A stretch of 64,000 nt of DNA from assembly GCA_963725615.1 (NCBI GenBank), contig CAVRZO010000003.1, forward strand, positions 496,001 through 560,000, read 5' to 3'. Each line of letters opens with the position of its first letter. The first letter of the stretch is position 1. The DNA comes from JAIQFF01 sp963725615. GTDB lineage: Bacteria > Acidobacteriota > Terriglobia > Terriglobales > Acidobacteriaceae. Positions 54,354 through 64,000 of this stretch are shown here, piece by piece. The notes under the pieces are model-generated. The model made no database searches, was not told the DNA's origin, and worked only from the letters and a program-made list of their open reading frames with translations. The position numbers were made by a program, and so were the translations under genes.

Positions 54354-55229
54354 TTGGCACAAGCAGAAATTGGAATCATTGGCGGCAGCGGGCTGTACTC
54401 AATGCCCGGCCTCACCAAAGTCAAAGAGGTACGTCTCAAGACGGCATTCGGCAAGCCTTCGGACGCCTATGTCCTGGGCACGCTGGAAGGCCGCAAAGTT
54501 GCCTTCCTGGCTCGCCACGGCCGCGGACACCGCATCCTCCCCACCGAACTGAATTTCCGCGCCAACATTTATGGTTTCAAACAACTGGGTGCCGAGCGGA
54601 TCGTTTCGATCTCAGCCGTGGGGTCGCTGAAAGACGAGCACAAGCCGCTGGAGTTCGTGATCCCGGACCAGTTTTTCGACCGCACCCGCCACCGCGTGGA
54701 TACATTTTTCGGAAACGGCATCGTGGTCCACATCGCCTTCGCCGAGCCCATCTGTCCTCAACTGGCCCAGGCCGTCGAAGGCGCGTGCAAAAAAGCTGGA
54801 GTGACCGGCAAGCGCGGTGGAACCTATGTCTGCATGGAAGGCCCACAGTTTTCGACCAAGGCCGAATCCAACGTCTATCGCAGTTGGGGCATGGACGTGA
54901 TCGGCATGACCAACCTGCAGGAGGCCAAGCTGGCTCGCGAGGCGGAAATCTGTTACGTAACAGTCGCGATGGTGACGGATTACGACTGCTGGCATCCGCA
55001 CCATGACTCTGTGACCGTGGACCAGATCGTGGCCGTACTGCTGAAAAATGCGGAAAACGCCACGCGCGTCGTGCGCGAGACCGTCTCTTCCATGCCAAAA
55101 GATCGTGCCTGCAAGTGCGGCTCATCGCTGGCGCATGCCATTCTCACCGACCGCAGCAAGATTCCCGCGGCCACCCGTCAAAAATTGAAACTCATTCTGG
55201 ACAAGTATCTGAAGGCCAAAAAGGCATGA
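54354..55229 (+). CDS. mtnP: S-methyl-5'-thioadenosine phosphorylase
   Basis: 291 residues starting at a TTG with GAGGAG 6-11 nt upstream. Motifs: 'IGIIGGSGLYSMPGL' (phosphate site), 'FLARHGRGHRILPTELNFRA', 'SAVGSLKDEHKPLEFVIPDQ' (adenine region), 'YVCMEGPQFSTKAESNVYRS' and 'GMTNLQEAKLAREAE', and Asp in 'VTDYDCWH' for the purine base. It phosphorolyses MTA, the by-product of polyamine synthesis, to adenine and methylthioribose-1-phosphate. It is first of a coupled operon with a PfkB-family kinase and a GT-C glycosyltransferase. Confidence 0.95.
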   Translation: MAQAEIGIIGGSGLYSMPGLTKVKEVRLKTAFGKPSDAYVLGTLEGRKVAFLARHGRGHRILPTELNFRANIYGFKQLGAERIVSISAVGSLKDEHKPLEFVIPDQFFDRTRHRVDTFFGNGIVVHIAFAEPICPQLAQAVEGACKKAGVTGKRGGTYVCMEGPQFSTKAESNVYRSWGMDVIGMTNLQEAKLAREAEICYVTVAMVTDYDCWHPHHDSVTVDQIVAVLLKNAENATRVVRETVSSMPKDRACKCGSSLAHAILTDRSKIPAATRQKLKLILDKYLKAKKA

Positions 55230-56149
55230 GCATCGTCGCAGTGGGTTCGGTGGCGTTCGATACGATTGCCAGCCCTTCCGGAAAAGTGGAAGGCGTTCTC
55301 GGCGGCGCGGCTACGTATTTCGCCCTGGCCGCCAGCTATTTCACCGATGTCCGCGTGGTCGCGATTGTGGGAGAAGATTTTACCGCCGAGCACGAAGACG
55401 TTCTGAAGAAACGCGGCGTGGACACGCGCGGCATTGAACACGCCAAGGGGAAAACGTTTCGCTGGGGCGGCCAGTATCTCGACAATCTGAATGAGGCCAA
55501 GACCGATTTCACCGATCTCAATGTATTCCAGAACTTTCAGCCCCACATCCCCTCTCATTATCAGGACTCGGAGTTTCTGTTTCTGGCGAATATCCAACCT
55601 GAGTTGCAGGCGACAGTTCGTAGAGAAATGAAGACGGTGCGTCTGACCGGCGGCGACACCATGAACTACTGGATCAACACAGCCCGCAGGCAGTTGGCCG
55701 AGACCCTGAAGCTCGTCGATGTGCTGTTGATCAACGATACCGAGGCCAAAAGCCTGGCGGGAGAGACCAACCTGCCGCGGGCCGCGCTTAAAGTCCTGGC
55801 CATGGGTCCGCAAGCGTTGGTGATCAAGCACGGCGAATACGGTGCAACCATATTCTTCCGTGAATCCGCATTCGGCGTCGGCCGCCATCCTTTTCGAGCC
55901 CCGGCGCTGCCCATCGAAGAAGTCAAAGACCCGACCGGAGCCGGAGATTCATTCGCCGGCGGCTTCATGGGATACATCGCCTCGCAGGGAGAACTCAGCC
56001 GCGAAGTTCTGAAGCGCGCTCTCTTCTACGGCGGCGTGATGGGATCGTTCGCGGTTGAGCGTTTTGGCACCGAGCGTCTGCTGTCGCTCACCCGCGAAGA
56101 AATTGATGCCCGCTTTCAAATCTTCCGCGAGCTGACCCATCTGGAATGA
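55226..56149 (+). CDS. PfkB-family (ribokinase-like) carbohydrate/nucleoside kinase
   Basis: 307 residues from the ATG at 55226, overlapping the mtnP stop as ATGA. 'SIVAVGSVAFDTIASPSGK' and 'VLGGAATYFALAA' form the N-terminal substrate region. The PfkB signature 2 'DPTGAGDSFAGGFMGY' holds the anion hole and catalytic Asp. 'LLINDTEAKSLAGE' is also typical. Members phosphorylate sugars or nucleosides in the cytoplasm. Being fused to mtnP in one transcript suggests a nucleoside or methylthioribose-related substrate, but this is inference only. Confidence 0.9.
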   Translation: MSIVAVGSVAFDTIASPSGKVEGVLGGAATYFALAASYFTDVRVVAIVGEDFTAEHEDVLKKRGVDTRGIEHAKGKTFRWGGQYLDNLNEAKTDFTDLNVFQNFQPHIPSHYQDSEFLFLANIQPELQATVRREMKTVRLTGGDTMNYWINTARRQLAETLKLVDVLLINDTEAKSLAGETNLPRAALKVLAMGPQALVIKHGEYGATIFFRESAFGVGRHPFRAPALPIEEVKDPTGAGDSFAGGFMGYIASQGELSREVLKRALFYGGVMGSFAVERFGTERLLSLTREEIDARFQIFRELTHLE

Positions 56150-57825
56150 GCGCTCAGCCCATCCGGCGCTGGGACCGCGAAACCGCCCTGCTGGCATGGC
56201 TTACCGCGTGCATTTCAATTCTTTCCTTCCTGTTCTATTTCCGGCGTGGCGAAATTCTGCTCTATGGCGACGCGGTCGCACACATCAACATCGCGCGCCG
56301 GGTATTCGATTCCCGCACCCCCGGCCTGCTGCAACTAGGGACGGTATGGCTGCCGTTGCCGCATCTGCTGATGATCCCGTTTCTGCTTTCAAACTGGATG
56401 TGGAAGACAGGAGTGGGCGGGTCGATTCCGTCCATGGCCGCCTATGTCTTAGGAACGATCGGGATATTTCGTCTCGTCCGTGATGGGCTCGGCTCGGCTG
56501 CTCAACCCGTCCTGATGACCAGATGTGCAGCCTGGCTGGCTGCGATCATCTATGCCGCCAATCCGAACCTGATCTATCTGCAAGCCACGGCCATGACCGA
56601 ACCGCTCTACCTGGCCCTGTTCGTCTGGGCGATGGTTTACTTCAACGAATTTGTGCAAGAGTCCACGAAGCCTCCCGAAAATAGCTCGCTATCAACAATT
56701 TCATTTGCACTTGTCAAGTGCGGCTTCTGCTTGGCAGGTGCGTGCCTGACGCGCTACGACGCGTGGTTTCTGGCGGTTGCAATGTGTGTCGCTGCACTCC
56801 CGGTTGTGCTATACGGGAAGAGGACCGGACACATACTCCGTAACGAACTGGCAACATTCCTTCTCATCGCAGCGGCCGCCCCAGCCCTTTGGCTGGCTTA
56901 CAACGCCATCGTCTATCGCAATCCGCTGGAATTTGCCACCGGGCCGTACTCAGCCAGGGCCATCGAACAGAGAAGCACGGCGGCTACTCATCCCGGCTCC
57001 CACGATCTTCAAACTGCCTTCAGTTATTTCTTGAAGTCTGCGGAGTTGAACCTCGCGGCGGGAAGTTGGCAGAAACTCTGGCTTCTGCTGGCCTTGGCGG
57101 GAGTGATCGCGGGTCTTACCTGGAAACGTACGCGACCTGAGATGTGGCCAATGCTCATGCTTTGGATTCCCCTGCCCTTCTACTCACTCTCTGTCGCCTA
57201 TAGCGGTGTACCAATCTACGTGCCGCCATGGTGGCCATTTTCCTATTACAACGTGCGTTATGGATTGGAACTGCTTCCCGCGTTCGCGGTATTTGTGACT
57301 CTGGCCTTCTACTGCGTTGCGCAGGCGGTGCAACATCGCGCCTTCAAGTTGGCTGCCGCGGCTGCAGTCTTACTATTCGTGGCAACCAGCTATGCCTCGA
57401 TCTGGTCAGCTCCCGTCTCGTTTAACGAGGCCGTAATCAACTCCCGAGGACGCATCGCTCTGGAGCGCGAACTCGCTGACTTTGTAAAGGCGTTGCCCCC
57501 GGACTCTACCGTCCTCATGTACCTGGGCAACCACGTGGGGGCGATGCAGCAGGCCGGCATCCCCCTGCGCCGAGTCATCAACGAAGGCAACCATCGCACC
57601 TGGAAGCAGCCCCTTGACCTCGACGGACTATGGGAACGGGCGCTGGCCAATCCGGCGGAATACGCCGACTTCGTCATCGCCTTCGAAGGCGATGCAGTTT
57701 CCGCCGCTGTGCTGAAAAATGTCCAGCAACAGGACCTCATTCCACTCGCGGTGATTCGCGCTTCCGGAGAGCCCAAGGCGACGATCTACCGCACTCGTCC
57801 CTCGCCCGGTAATCATCTGCGTTAA
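56146..57825 (+). CDS. GT-C-fold membrane glycosyltransferase (PMT/ArnT-like)
   Basis: 559 residues with about ten hydrophobic segments. The first periplasmic loop after TM1 reads 'YGDAVAHINIARRVFDS', where the Asp corresponds to the catalytic acid of GT39/GT83-type enzymes that use lipid-phosphate sugars. The soluble C-terminus (about 430-559) has a short alpha/beta tail. It probably transfers a sugar from a polyprenyl-phosphate donor in the periplasm. The ATG at 56146 overlaps the kinase stop as ATGA. The acceptor is unknown. Confidence 0.82.
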   Translation: MSAQPIRRWDRETALLAWLTACISILSFLFYFRRGEILLYGDAVAHINIARRVFDSRTPGLLQLGTVWLPLPHLLMIPFLLSNWMWKTGVGGSIPSMAAYVLGTIGIFRLVRDGLGSAAQPVLMTRCAAWLAAIIYAANPNLIYLQATAMTEPLYLALFVWAMVYFNEFVQESTKPPENSSLSTISFALVKCGFCLAGACLTRYDAWFLAVAMCVAALPVVLYGKRTGHILRNELATFLLIAAAAPALWLAYNAIVYRNPLEFATGPYSARAIEQRSTAATHPGSHDLQTAFSYFLKSAELNLAAGSWQKLWLLLALAGVIAGLTWKRTRPEMWPMLMLWIPLPFYSLSVAYSGVPIYVPPWWPFSYYNVRYGLELLPAFAVFVTLAFYCVAQAVQHRAFKLAAAAAVLLFVATSYASIWSAPVSFNEAVINSRGRIALERELADFVKALPPDSTVLMYLGNHVGAMQQAGIPLRRVINEGNHRTWKQPLDLDGLWERALANPAEYADFVIAFEGDAVSAAVLKNVQQQDLIPLAVIRASGEPKATIYRTRPSPGNHLR

Positions 57826-57891
57826 CTTCCGGCCGGGGAAGCCGCTAATAGCGAAGTTTTCCGGTGATAAAATCCAGCCACGAACGCTCTC

Positions 57892-58599
57892 ATGCTGCTC
57901 ATCCAGCACATCTACGAGGTCCTGCAGAGCGAGATGTCCTCGGCCGGGATATCCCTGTTGCGCCTGATGCTGGCCGCGCTCCTGGGAGGCCTCATCGGAC
58001 TGGAGCGCGAATCCAAGCACCGCCCTGCCGGCTTGCGCACGAATCTTTTTATCTGTGTCGGCGCCGCCATGTATACGCTGCTGTCGGATGCGCTGGCGGT
58101 CAAGTTCCTGGGCGATCACACCCGCATAGCAGCGCAGATCATCCCGGGCATCGGTTTCATCGGCGCCGGTTCCATCCTGCACAACCGGAATAATCTGGTC
58201 ACTGGCATCACCTCGGCCGCTACTCTGTTCGTAGTAGCCTCCGTCGGCATGGCAGTGGGCGGCGGAATGTATGTCACCGCAGTGTTTGGCACCGCGCTCA
58301 TTTTGCTGTGCCTGTTCCTGCTCGGAAATGCTGAACAGAAACTCAATCTCAAACTGACCGTGCACGGCTACGAAGTCACCGGCAGCTCTGTGGACGATAT
58401 CAAGGCGGAAGTGAATCGCGCGTTGGAGTCTATCCACGCCATGATGGACAACGTCCTTGTCGCCGAAACCCGGCAGCATGTTCGCCTCCAGTTTGAGCTG
58501 GAAGGGACGAACAAGGAACAGAAGCAGGTGCTGCACGTCCTGAAGCAATCCTCCGTGCTCGAGAGCGTTACCCCTCTGGGCCCGGTGCAGCCGGAATGA
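57892..58599 (+). CDS. MgtC/SapB-family membrane protein
   Basis: 235 residues. The MgtC core has 'GLIGLERESKHRPAGLRTNL' (conserved Asp/Glu-Arg-rich loop after TM1), 'IIPGIGFIGAGSIL' and 'VTGITSAATLFVVASVGMAV'. After about residue 150 comes a cytoplasmic ACT-like domain ('QKLNLKLTVHGYEVTG'). MgtC proteins modulate Mg2+ homeostasis or inhibit the ATP synthase in pathogens; here the role is unclear. Its stop overlaps the start of the DapF-like gene. Confidence 0.88.
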   Translation: MLLIQHIYEVLQSEMSSAGISLLRLMLAALLGGLIGLERESKHRPAGLRTNLFICVGAAMYTLLSDALAVKFLGDHTRIAAQIIPGIGFIGAGSILHNRNNLVTGITSAATLFVVASVGMAVGGGMYVTAVFGTALILLCLFLLGNAEQKLNLKLTVHGYEVTGSSVDDIKAEVNRALESIHAMMDNVLVAETRQHVRLQFELEGTNKEQKQVLHVLKQSSVLESVTPLGPVQPE

Positions 58600-59393
58600 C
58601 GCCATCGGATCCAGTGATTCCTTTCGTGAAGGCAAATGCCTGTGGCAATGACTTCCTGATTATCGATGGTGTAGATGTCCCTGCCGACATCGCAGATTTC
58701 AGCCGGCGCATCTGCGACCGCCATCACGGCGTGGGAGCTGACGGCGTGGAATGGCTGTTTCCCGCCACGGATGCGGACGTGCAGGCACGGCTGTTCAACG
58801 CCGACGGATCGGAAGCTGAGATCTCCGGCAACGGCACCCGCTGCGTCGCTGCCTATCTCTGCTCGCAGCAGGCCAAAGAAAGTTTCGCGATCCGAACCGG
58901 CGCCGGAGTCAAGACCTGCATGCTAACCAGTCGCAACGAATCCGGCTACGAGTTCGAAACCGCCATGGGCGAACCGCAGGTTGGAGATGAATTTCCCCTT
59001 CGGCTGTCATTCGCGGAAGTGCGCGGCATTCCGGTCTCCATGGGGAACCCGCACTACGTCATCTTTCTTAAGGAATTCAATCGAACCTGGCAGGCTGAGG
59101 CGGCGGAAATCGGACGCCAACCTCACTTCCACCAGGGAACTAATGTTGAACTGGTAATCGTTAAAGATAAGAGTAATGTCGAAGTCAGATTTTTCGAGCG
59201 AGGTGTCGGCGAAACCCAGTCTTCCGGGACAGGTTCGTGCGCCTCAGCAGTCGCGGCCATTGCGGCCGGGCGGGCCCAGTCGCCGGTCCGGGTGCACGCC
59301 GTTGGCGGAGTTCAGACCGTTCGATGGGAAGATGGACAAGTCTTCCTTCGGGGGCCCGCGCAATTGGTCTGCCGCGGCGAGTTCTTCATTTAA
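58596..59393 (+). CDS. dapF: diaminopimelate epimerase family protein with Ser in place of both catalytic Cys
   Basis: 265 residues, close to the usual 270-280. DapF-type blocks: 'ANACGNDFLIIDG', 'NADGSEAEISGNGTRCVAA' and 'FERGVGETQSSGTGSCASA' (Glu-Arg binding the substrate carboxylate). In canonical DapF the two half-domains give catalytic Cys in 'xCGNG' and 'xCGTG'; here both positions are Ser (Ser77 by TCC at 58824-58826, Ser210 by TCC at 59223-59225). Normal LL/meso-DAP racemisation by the two-thiol mechanism is therefore doubtful. It is coupled by ATGA to the MgtC gene and precedes LD-carboxypeptidase and mpl, a murein-recycling context. Confidence 0.88.
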   Translation: MTPSDPVIPFVKANACGNDFLIIDGVDVPADIADFSRRICDRHHGVGADGVEWLFPATDADVQARLFNADGSEAEISGNGTRCVAAYLCSQQAKESFAIRTGAGVKTCMLTSRNESGYEFETAMGEPQVGDEFPLRLSFAEVRGIPVSMGNPHYVIFLKEFNRTWQAEAAEIGRQPHFHQGTNVELVIVKDKSNVEVRFFERGVGETQSSGTGSCASAVAAIAAGRAQSPVRVHAVGGVQTVRWEDGQVFLRGPAQLVCRGEFFI

Positions 59394-59431
59394 TGTGATA
59401 GCTAAGGTATTGGTTTAAGGTTCGCATTCAG

Positions 59432-60418
59432 ATGGCTTCAGTTCCAAAAGTTGCGCGCATCAAACCTCCGGCACTCCGACCTGGCGACACCGTGGGCATC
59501 GTGGCCCCCGCCAGCAACGTGAACCCTGACGATCTGCAGGCGGGCTGCGCGGCGTTGCGCGAGTTGGGATACAAGCCCTTCTATTTCGAATCAATCCTCG
59601 AACAAGATCTTTACTTCGCCGGTTCGGCCACGCGCCGGGCACGCGAACTGGAAGAGATGTTCATCCGTGACGAAGTGCGGGCGATCATCTGCGCCCGGGG
59701 CGGGTACGGTTCGAACTATCTTCTGGATATTCTCGATCTGAACAAGATCAAGGCCCGCCCCAAGATTTTTGTCGGCTATAGCGACTTGACCTCTCTGCTG
59801 ACTTATTTCGCAGACTCGGCCGGAATGATTACGTTCCATGGTCCCATGGTGGCCAAGGATTTCGCACACGCAGACGGCGTCGATCCGGGTTCCTGGGAGC
59901 GTGCACTGAACGGATCATCAGAGTGGGCCTTGGACCTGGATTCAGACGTGAAATCGCTGGTCGAAGGATCGGCAGAAGGAATTCTCTACGGTGGATGCCT
60001 CTCCATTCTTGTGGCATCCTTGGGCACGCCCTTCGAAATCCGCACCGCGGGGACGATTCTGTTTCTCGAAGACATCGCGGCCAAGCCTTTCCAGATCGAC
60101 CGCATGCTCATGCAGTTGAAATTGGCGGGAAAACTGGCCAAGGTGCAGGGCATCATCTTTGGCGAAATGTTAGATTGCAGACAGAACACCAATACCAATA
60201 AAAATCAGGGCTATACCCTGGAAGAAGTCGTGCTGCGCGTGGTGGGCGACCTGGGCGTGCCTGTAGCTTACGGGTTGCGTTCCGGGCATGTTTCGCACCG
60301 TAACGTGACGCTGCCTTTCGGCGTTCGTGCGGCGCTGAATGTCGCGCCCAGCGGAGTAAGCCTGAAAATAGTGGAAGCAGCCACCACCGCGGCCGTTTCT
60401 TCAAAGTCTGCAGGATGA
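59432..60418 (+). CDS. ldcA: LD-carboxypeptidase (peptidase family S66)
   Basis: 328 residues. The S66 catalytic triad is visible: Ser117 in 'FVGYSDLTSLL', Glu213 in 'ILFLEDI' and His286 in 'RSGHVSHRN'. 'CARGGYGSNYLLDILDL' and 'TFHGPMVAKDF' are also typical. It removes the terminal D-Ala from murein tetrapeptides in the cytoplasm, yielding the tripeptide that Mpl, encoded next, re-attaches to UDP-MurNAc. No signal peptide, as expected. Confidence 0.93.
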   Translation: MASVPKVARIKPPALRPGDTVGIVAPASNVNPDDLQAGCAALRELGYKPFYFESILEQDLYFAGSATRRARELEEMFIRDEVRAIICARGGYGSNYLLDILDLNKIKARPKIFVGYSDLTSLLTYFADSAGMITFHGPMVAKDFAHADGVDPGSWERALNGSSEWALDLDSDVKSLVEGSAEGILYGGCLSILVASLGTPFEIRTAGTILFLEDIAAKPFQIDRMLMQLKLAGKLAKVQGIIFGEMLDCRQNTNTNKNQGYTLEEVVLRVVGDLGVPVAYGLRSGHVSHRNVTLPFGVRAALNVAPSGVSLKIVEAATTAAVSSKSAG

Positions 60419-60481
60419 GAGGAATTCCCTCCGTGTCCTCTGTGGTTATTAGTTTTCGATTCGAGAGCCCGGATATGAACT

Positions 60482-61932
<1,451 letters not shown>

Positions 61933-61936
<4 letters not shown>

Positions 61937-63768
61937 AGCATTCGCCGAGAGCGGGACTTGCAACTGCTTTCCTCTGGTTCGCCGTGCAGCTTGTGCTCCC
62001 GGCAGGAGCGCAGAATTCCCTCGCGAGCTCGCAGCACGCGCCGGTCCGGTATATCGTTTCTCTGGCCCATCGGCCGGAACATCTGGTAGAGGTCAAGATT
62101 CTCCTCGGTCCCGGCGCATCGGAACGCGATGTGCAGCTGCCGGTCTGGAATGCCCTGTACCAGGTAAGGGATTTTTCCCAGTATGTGGGCTGGGTCAGAG
62201 CGAAGACTGCTGGGGGACAACCCATCGTGGTGCGGAAATTGGATAAGACAACCTGGCACCTGAGCGGCATCGCACCCGGCGCTGAGATCGAATACGAAAT
62301 TTTCGCCGACCAGTCCGGGCCCTTCGGCGCGCAGCTGAACTCGCAGCATGCATTTTTCAATCTGGCGGAGATTCTGATGTATCCGGTGGACAGTCGCACC
62401 TCGCCCGCCGAAGTCTCGTTCGCCGATTTGCCTGTGGACTGGCGGATCGCAACTACGCTCCAGACGTCGGGAGATGGCTTTTCGGCGCAAGACTATGATC
62501 GCCTGGTTGATTCTCCAGTCGAACTCGGCATGTTTCAGGAATCCGATTTCGACCAGGGCAGCGGTCATTACCGCGTGGTCGTGGATGCAGATCGCAGCGA
62601 CTATGACATGCATAACATCGTCGCAACGCTACGCAGCCTGGTTGCAGCAGCCACTGCCTGGATGGATGACCAACCGTTTCAAACTTATTTGTTCATCTAT
62701 CACTTCCCGCGCGGCCCCGCAGGCGGTGGCATGGAACACGCTTACTCGACAGCCATTGACATCAGCGCCAGCCGGCTGGCGGAGAACCCGCTATCGTTAG
62801 GCGACTTAACAGCGCACGAATTTTTTCATCTGTGGAACGTGAAGCGCATCCGGCCGCAGGCCCTTGAGCCGGTTGACTACACGAAAGAGAACTACACCCG
62901 CTCCCTGTGGTTCAGCGAGGGCGTGACCACCACGGCGGGAAATATCATCCGGGTGCGGGCTGGACTGCTCGACAATGCTCGCAATCTGAAGGGTTTGGCC
63001 GACGAAATCGCCGAAGTGCAGCGGCGCCCAGCTCATCGTACCCAATCGGTGGAAGAGTCCAGCCTCGACGCATGGCTCGAGAAGTACGATTACTACCGGC
63101 TACCCACCCGCAGCATCTCCTATTACAACAAGGGCTATCTGCTCGGTGTTCTGCTCGACCTGCAGGTGCGCGAGGATTCGCACGGATCCGCTTCGATTCG
63201 CGAGGTCTTTCGTTGGATGAATGAAAACTACGCGCGCAAGGGGCTGTTCTTTCCCGACAGCGAGGGAGTGCGCCGTGCCGCCGAGGCGGTCAGCCACTCC
63301 GATCTGGGATGGTTTTTTCAGAAGTATGTCGCCGGCACGGACGAGATTCCGTGGGATGATTTCTTTCGGACGGTGGGGCTACATTTGGTGCAACGGGTGA
63401 TCTCGATTGCCGATCCGGGATTCGTTGCCACCCAGAACTTCGATGCTGCACCGCTGGTGTCTGCGATTTCAGTTGGAAGCGCCGCCGAGCGTGCCGGCCT
63501 GTCCGTAGGAGATACGATTCTGGAGATCAACGGCCAGAGAGTGAACGACAGCGTGGCCCGGTATCTTGCAGCGCTGCTTCCGGGCGAGACGCTTCACCTG
63601 CGTGTCCGCAACTCCGCGGTCGAGCGCGAACTGCAATGGACGCTGGGCACCCGCCAGGAAATTGAGTTGGAGCTAACCGATCTGGACAAAGTCACGCCCG
63701 CGCAGAAGGCCCGCCGTGCGGCGTGGCTCAAGGGCGAAGCCCAACCGGTGGGAGAAACTCGGCCATGA
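61933..63768 (+). CDS. secreted M61-family (glycyl aminopeptidase-like) metallopeptidase with PDZ domain
   Basis: 611 residues starting with a GTG that overlaps the mpl stop. A signal peptide precedes an N-terminal beta-sandwich. The zinc site is 'HEFFHLWNVKRI' (His295, Glu296, His299), preceded by 'GGGMEHAYSTAIDI', where Gly-Gly-Met-Glu binds the N-terminus, and followed by 'WFSEGVTTTAG' with the third ligand Glu. A C-terminal PDZ domain ('AERAGLSVGDTILEINGQRV') lies at about 490-575. It acts on extracytoplasmic peptides. Confidence 0.92.
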
Positions 63769-64000
63769 TTCGCACCGTCGTGATGCTCGCGTTCTGGAGC
63801 CTTGCCCTTCCGCTGGCAGCCGTGCTGTGCTTTCCCTGGACTTTCCTCACCGGCGACATTCGCTTCCTCTACCGCGTCGCCATGGGAGCGGCCTGGACCG
63901 GAGCACGCCTCGCGGGAATACGGGTGCGAACCATCGGACTCGATAAGCTCGATCCCAATCGCACCTACGTTTTCATGTCCAACCACGTGTCCAACATCGA
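63765..64000 (+). CDS. plsC: 1-acyl-sn-glycerol-3-phosphate acyltransferase, 3' end outside window
   Basis: The ATG at 63765 overlaps the M61 stop as ATGA. 78 residues are visible: a membrane segment ('MLAFWSLALPLAAVLCFPW'), 'LAGIRVRTIGLDKLDPNRTY', then 'VFMSNHVSNI', the start of the catalytic NHxxxxD box of PlsC/AGPAT. It would acylate lysophosphatidic acid in phospholipid synthesis. The rest is cut off, so it could also be another member of the family. Confidence 0.85.
   Translation, partial: MIRTVVMLAFWSLALPLAAVLCFPWTFLTGDIRFLYRVAMGAAWTGARLAGIRVRTIGLDKLDPNRTYVFMSNHVSNI

Overview
The window looks like a GC-rich chromosome segment from a soil-type Acidobacteriota, most likely class Terriglobia. 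This is an inference from content, because no 16S gene is present. The clues are two very large Oar-type TonB-dependent receptors with an N-terminal carboxypeptidase-regulatory-like domain, a DUF1844 gene next to an MBL hydrolase, many ATGA/GTGA-coupled gene pairs, and many intergenic palindromic repeats. There is no phage, plasmid, CRISPR or rRNA signal. The only clear transposition-related locus is a RAYT/REP cluster at about 50.15-51.40 kb.

Layout. 0-7.5 kb: an envelope operon of a large TPR protein (5' end outside the window), an anchored DUF-type protein, a minimal penicillin-binding-type transpeptidase and a SpoIID-like protein. 7.6-11.3 kb: an amino-acid permease coupled to an aminotransferase, an Asp-box (BNR) lipoprotein and tRNA-Leu(UAA). 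12.3-15.8 kb: an Oar-like receptor with a clear terminator. 15.9-23.9 kb: four tandem paralogous Tat-exported FAD oxidoreductases resembling spermidine dehydrogenase, converging on a MerR-XRE-cupin regulator (24.0-24.9 kb). 25.2-32.7 kb: a frameshifted Tat amidohydrolase, an alpha/beta hydrolase with a PNPOx-like partner, an M23 peptidase, an ankyrin-LssY_C protein and a GH16 enzyme.

32.9-45.3 kb (minus strand) resembles an amino-sugar polysaccharide utilisation locus: a GH2 exo-beta-glucosaminidase-like enzyme, an Oar-type receptor, a SIS-domain sugar-phosphate isomerase/deaminase, a DeoR-family repressor, a second TonB receptor and an MFS transporter. The same roughly 30-bp motif lies upstream of both the repressor gene and the large receptor gene and is a good operator candidate. 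45.4-54.1 kb holds housekeeping genes (ribF, MBL hydrolase, DUF1844, ygfZ, a beta-decarboxylating dehydrogenase, TPR, methyltransferase, a secreted HEXXH protease) and the RAYT/REP array. 54.3-64.0 kb contains coupled operons: mtnP - PfkB kinase - GT-C glycosyltransferase, then MgtC-like - DapF-like - LD-carboxypeptidase - mpl - M61 peptidase - acyltransferase. DapF-LdcA-Mpl suggests murein-peptide recycling, and the DapF-like protein has Ser in place of both catalytic Cys.

Three unrelated secreted proteins (amidohydrolase, ankyrin-LssY_C, GH2) each carry a +1 frameshift just after the signal peptide, and the amidohydrolase has a second one. Sequencing or assembly indels are the simplest explanation, but the positions are worth checking. 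All functional statements come from reading motifs; no database search was run.
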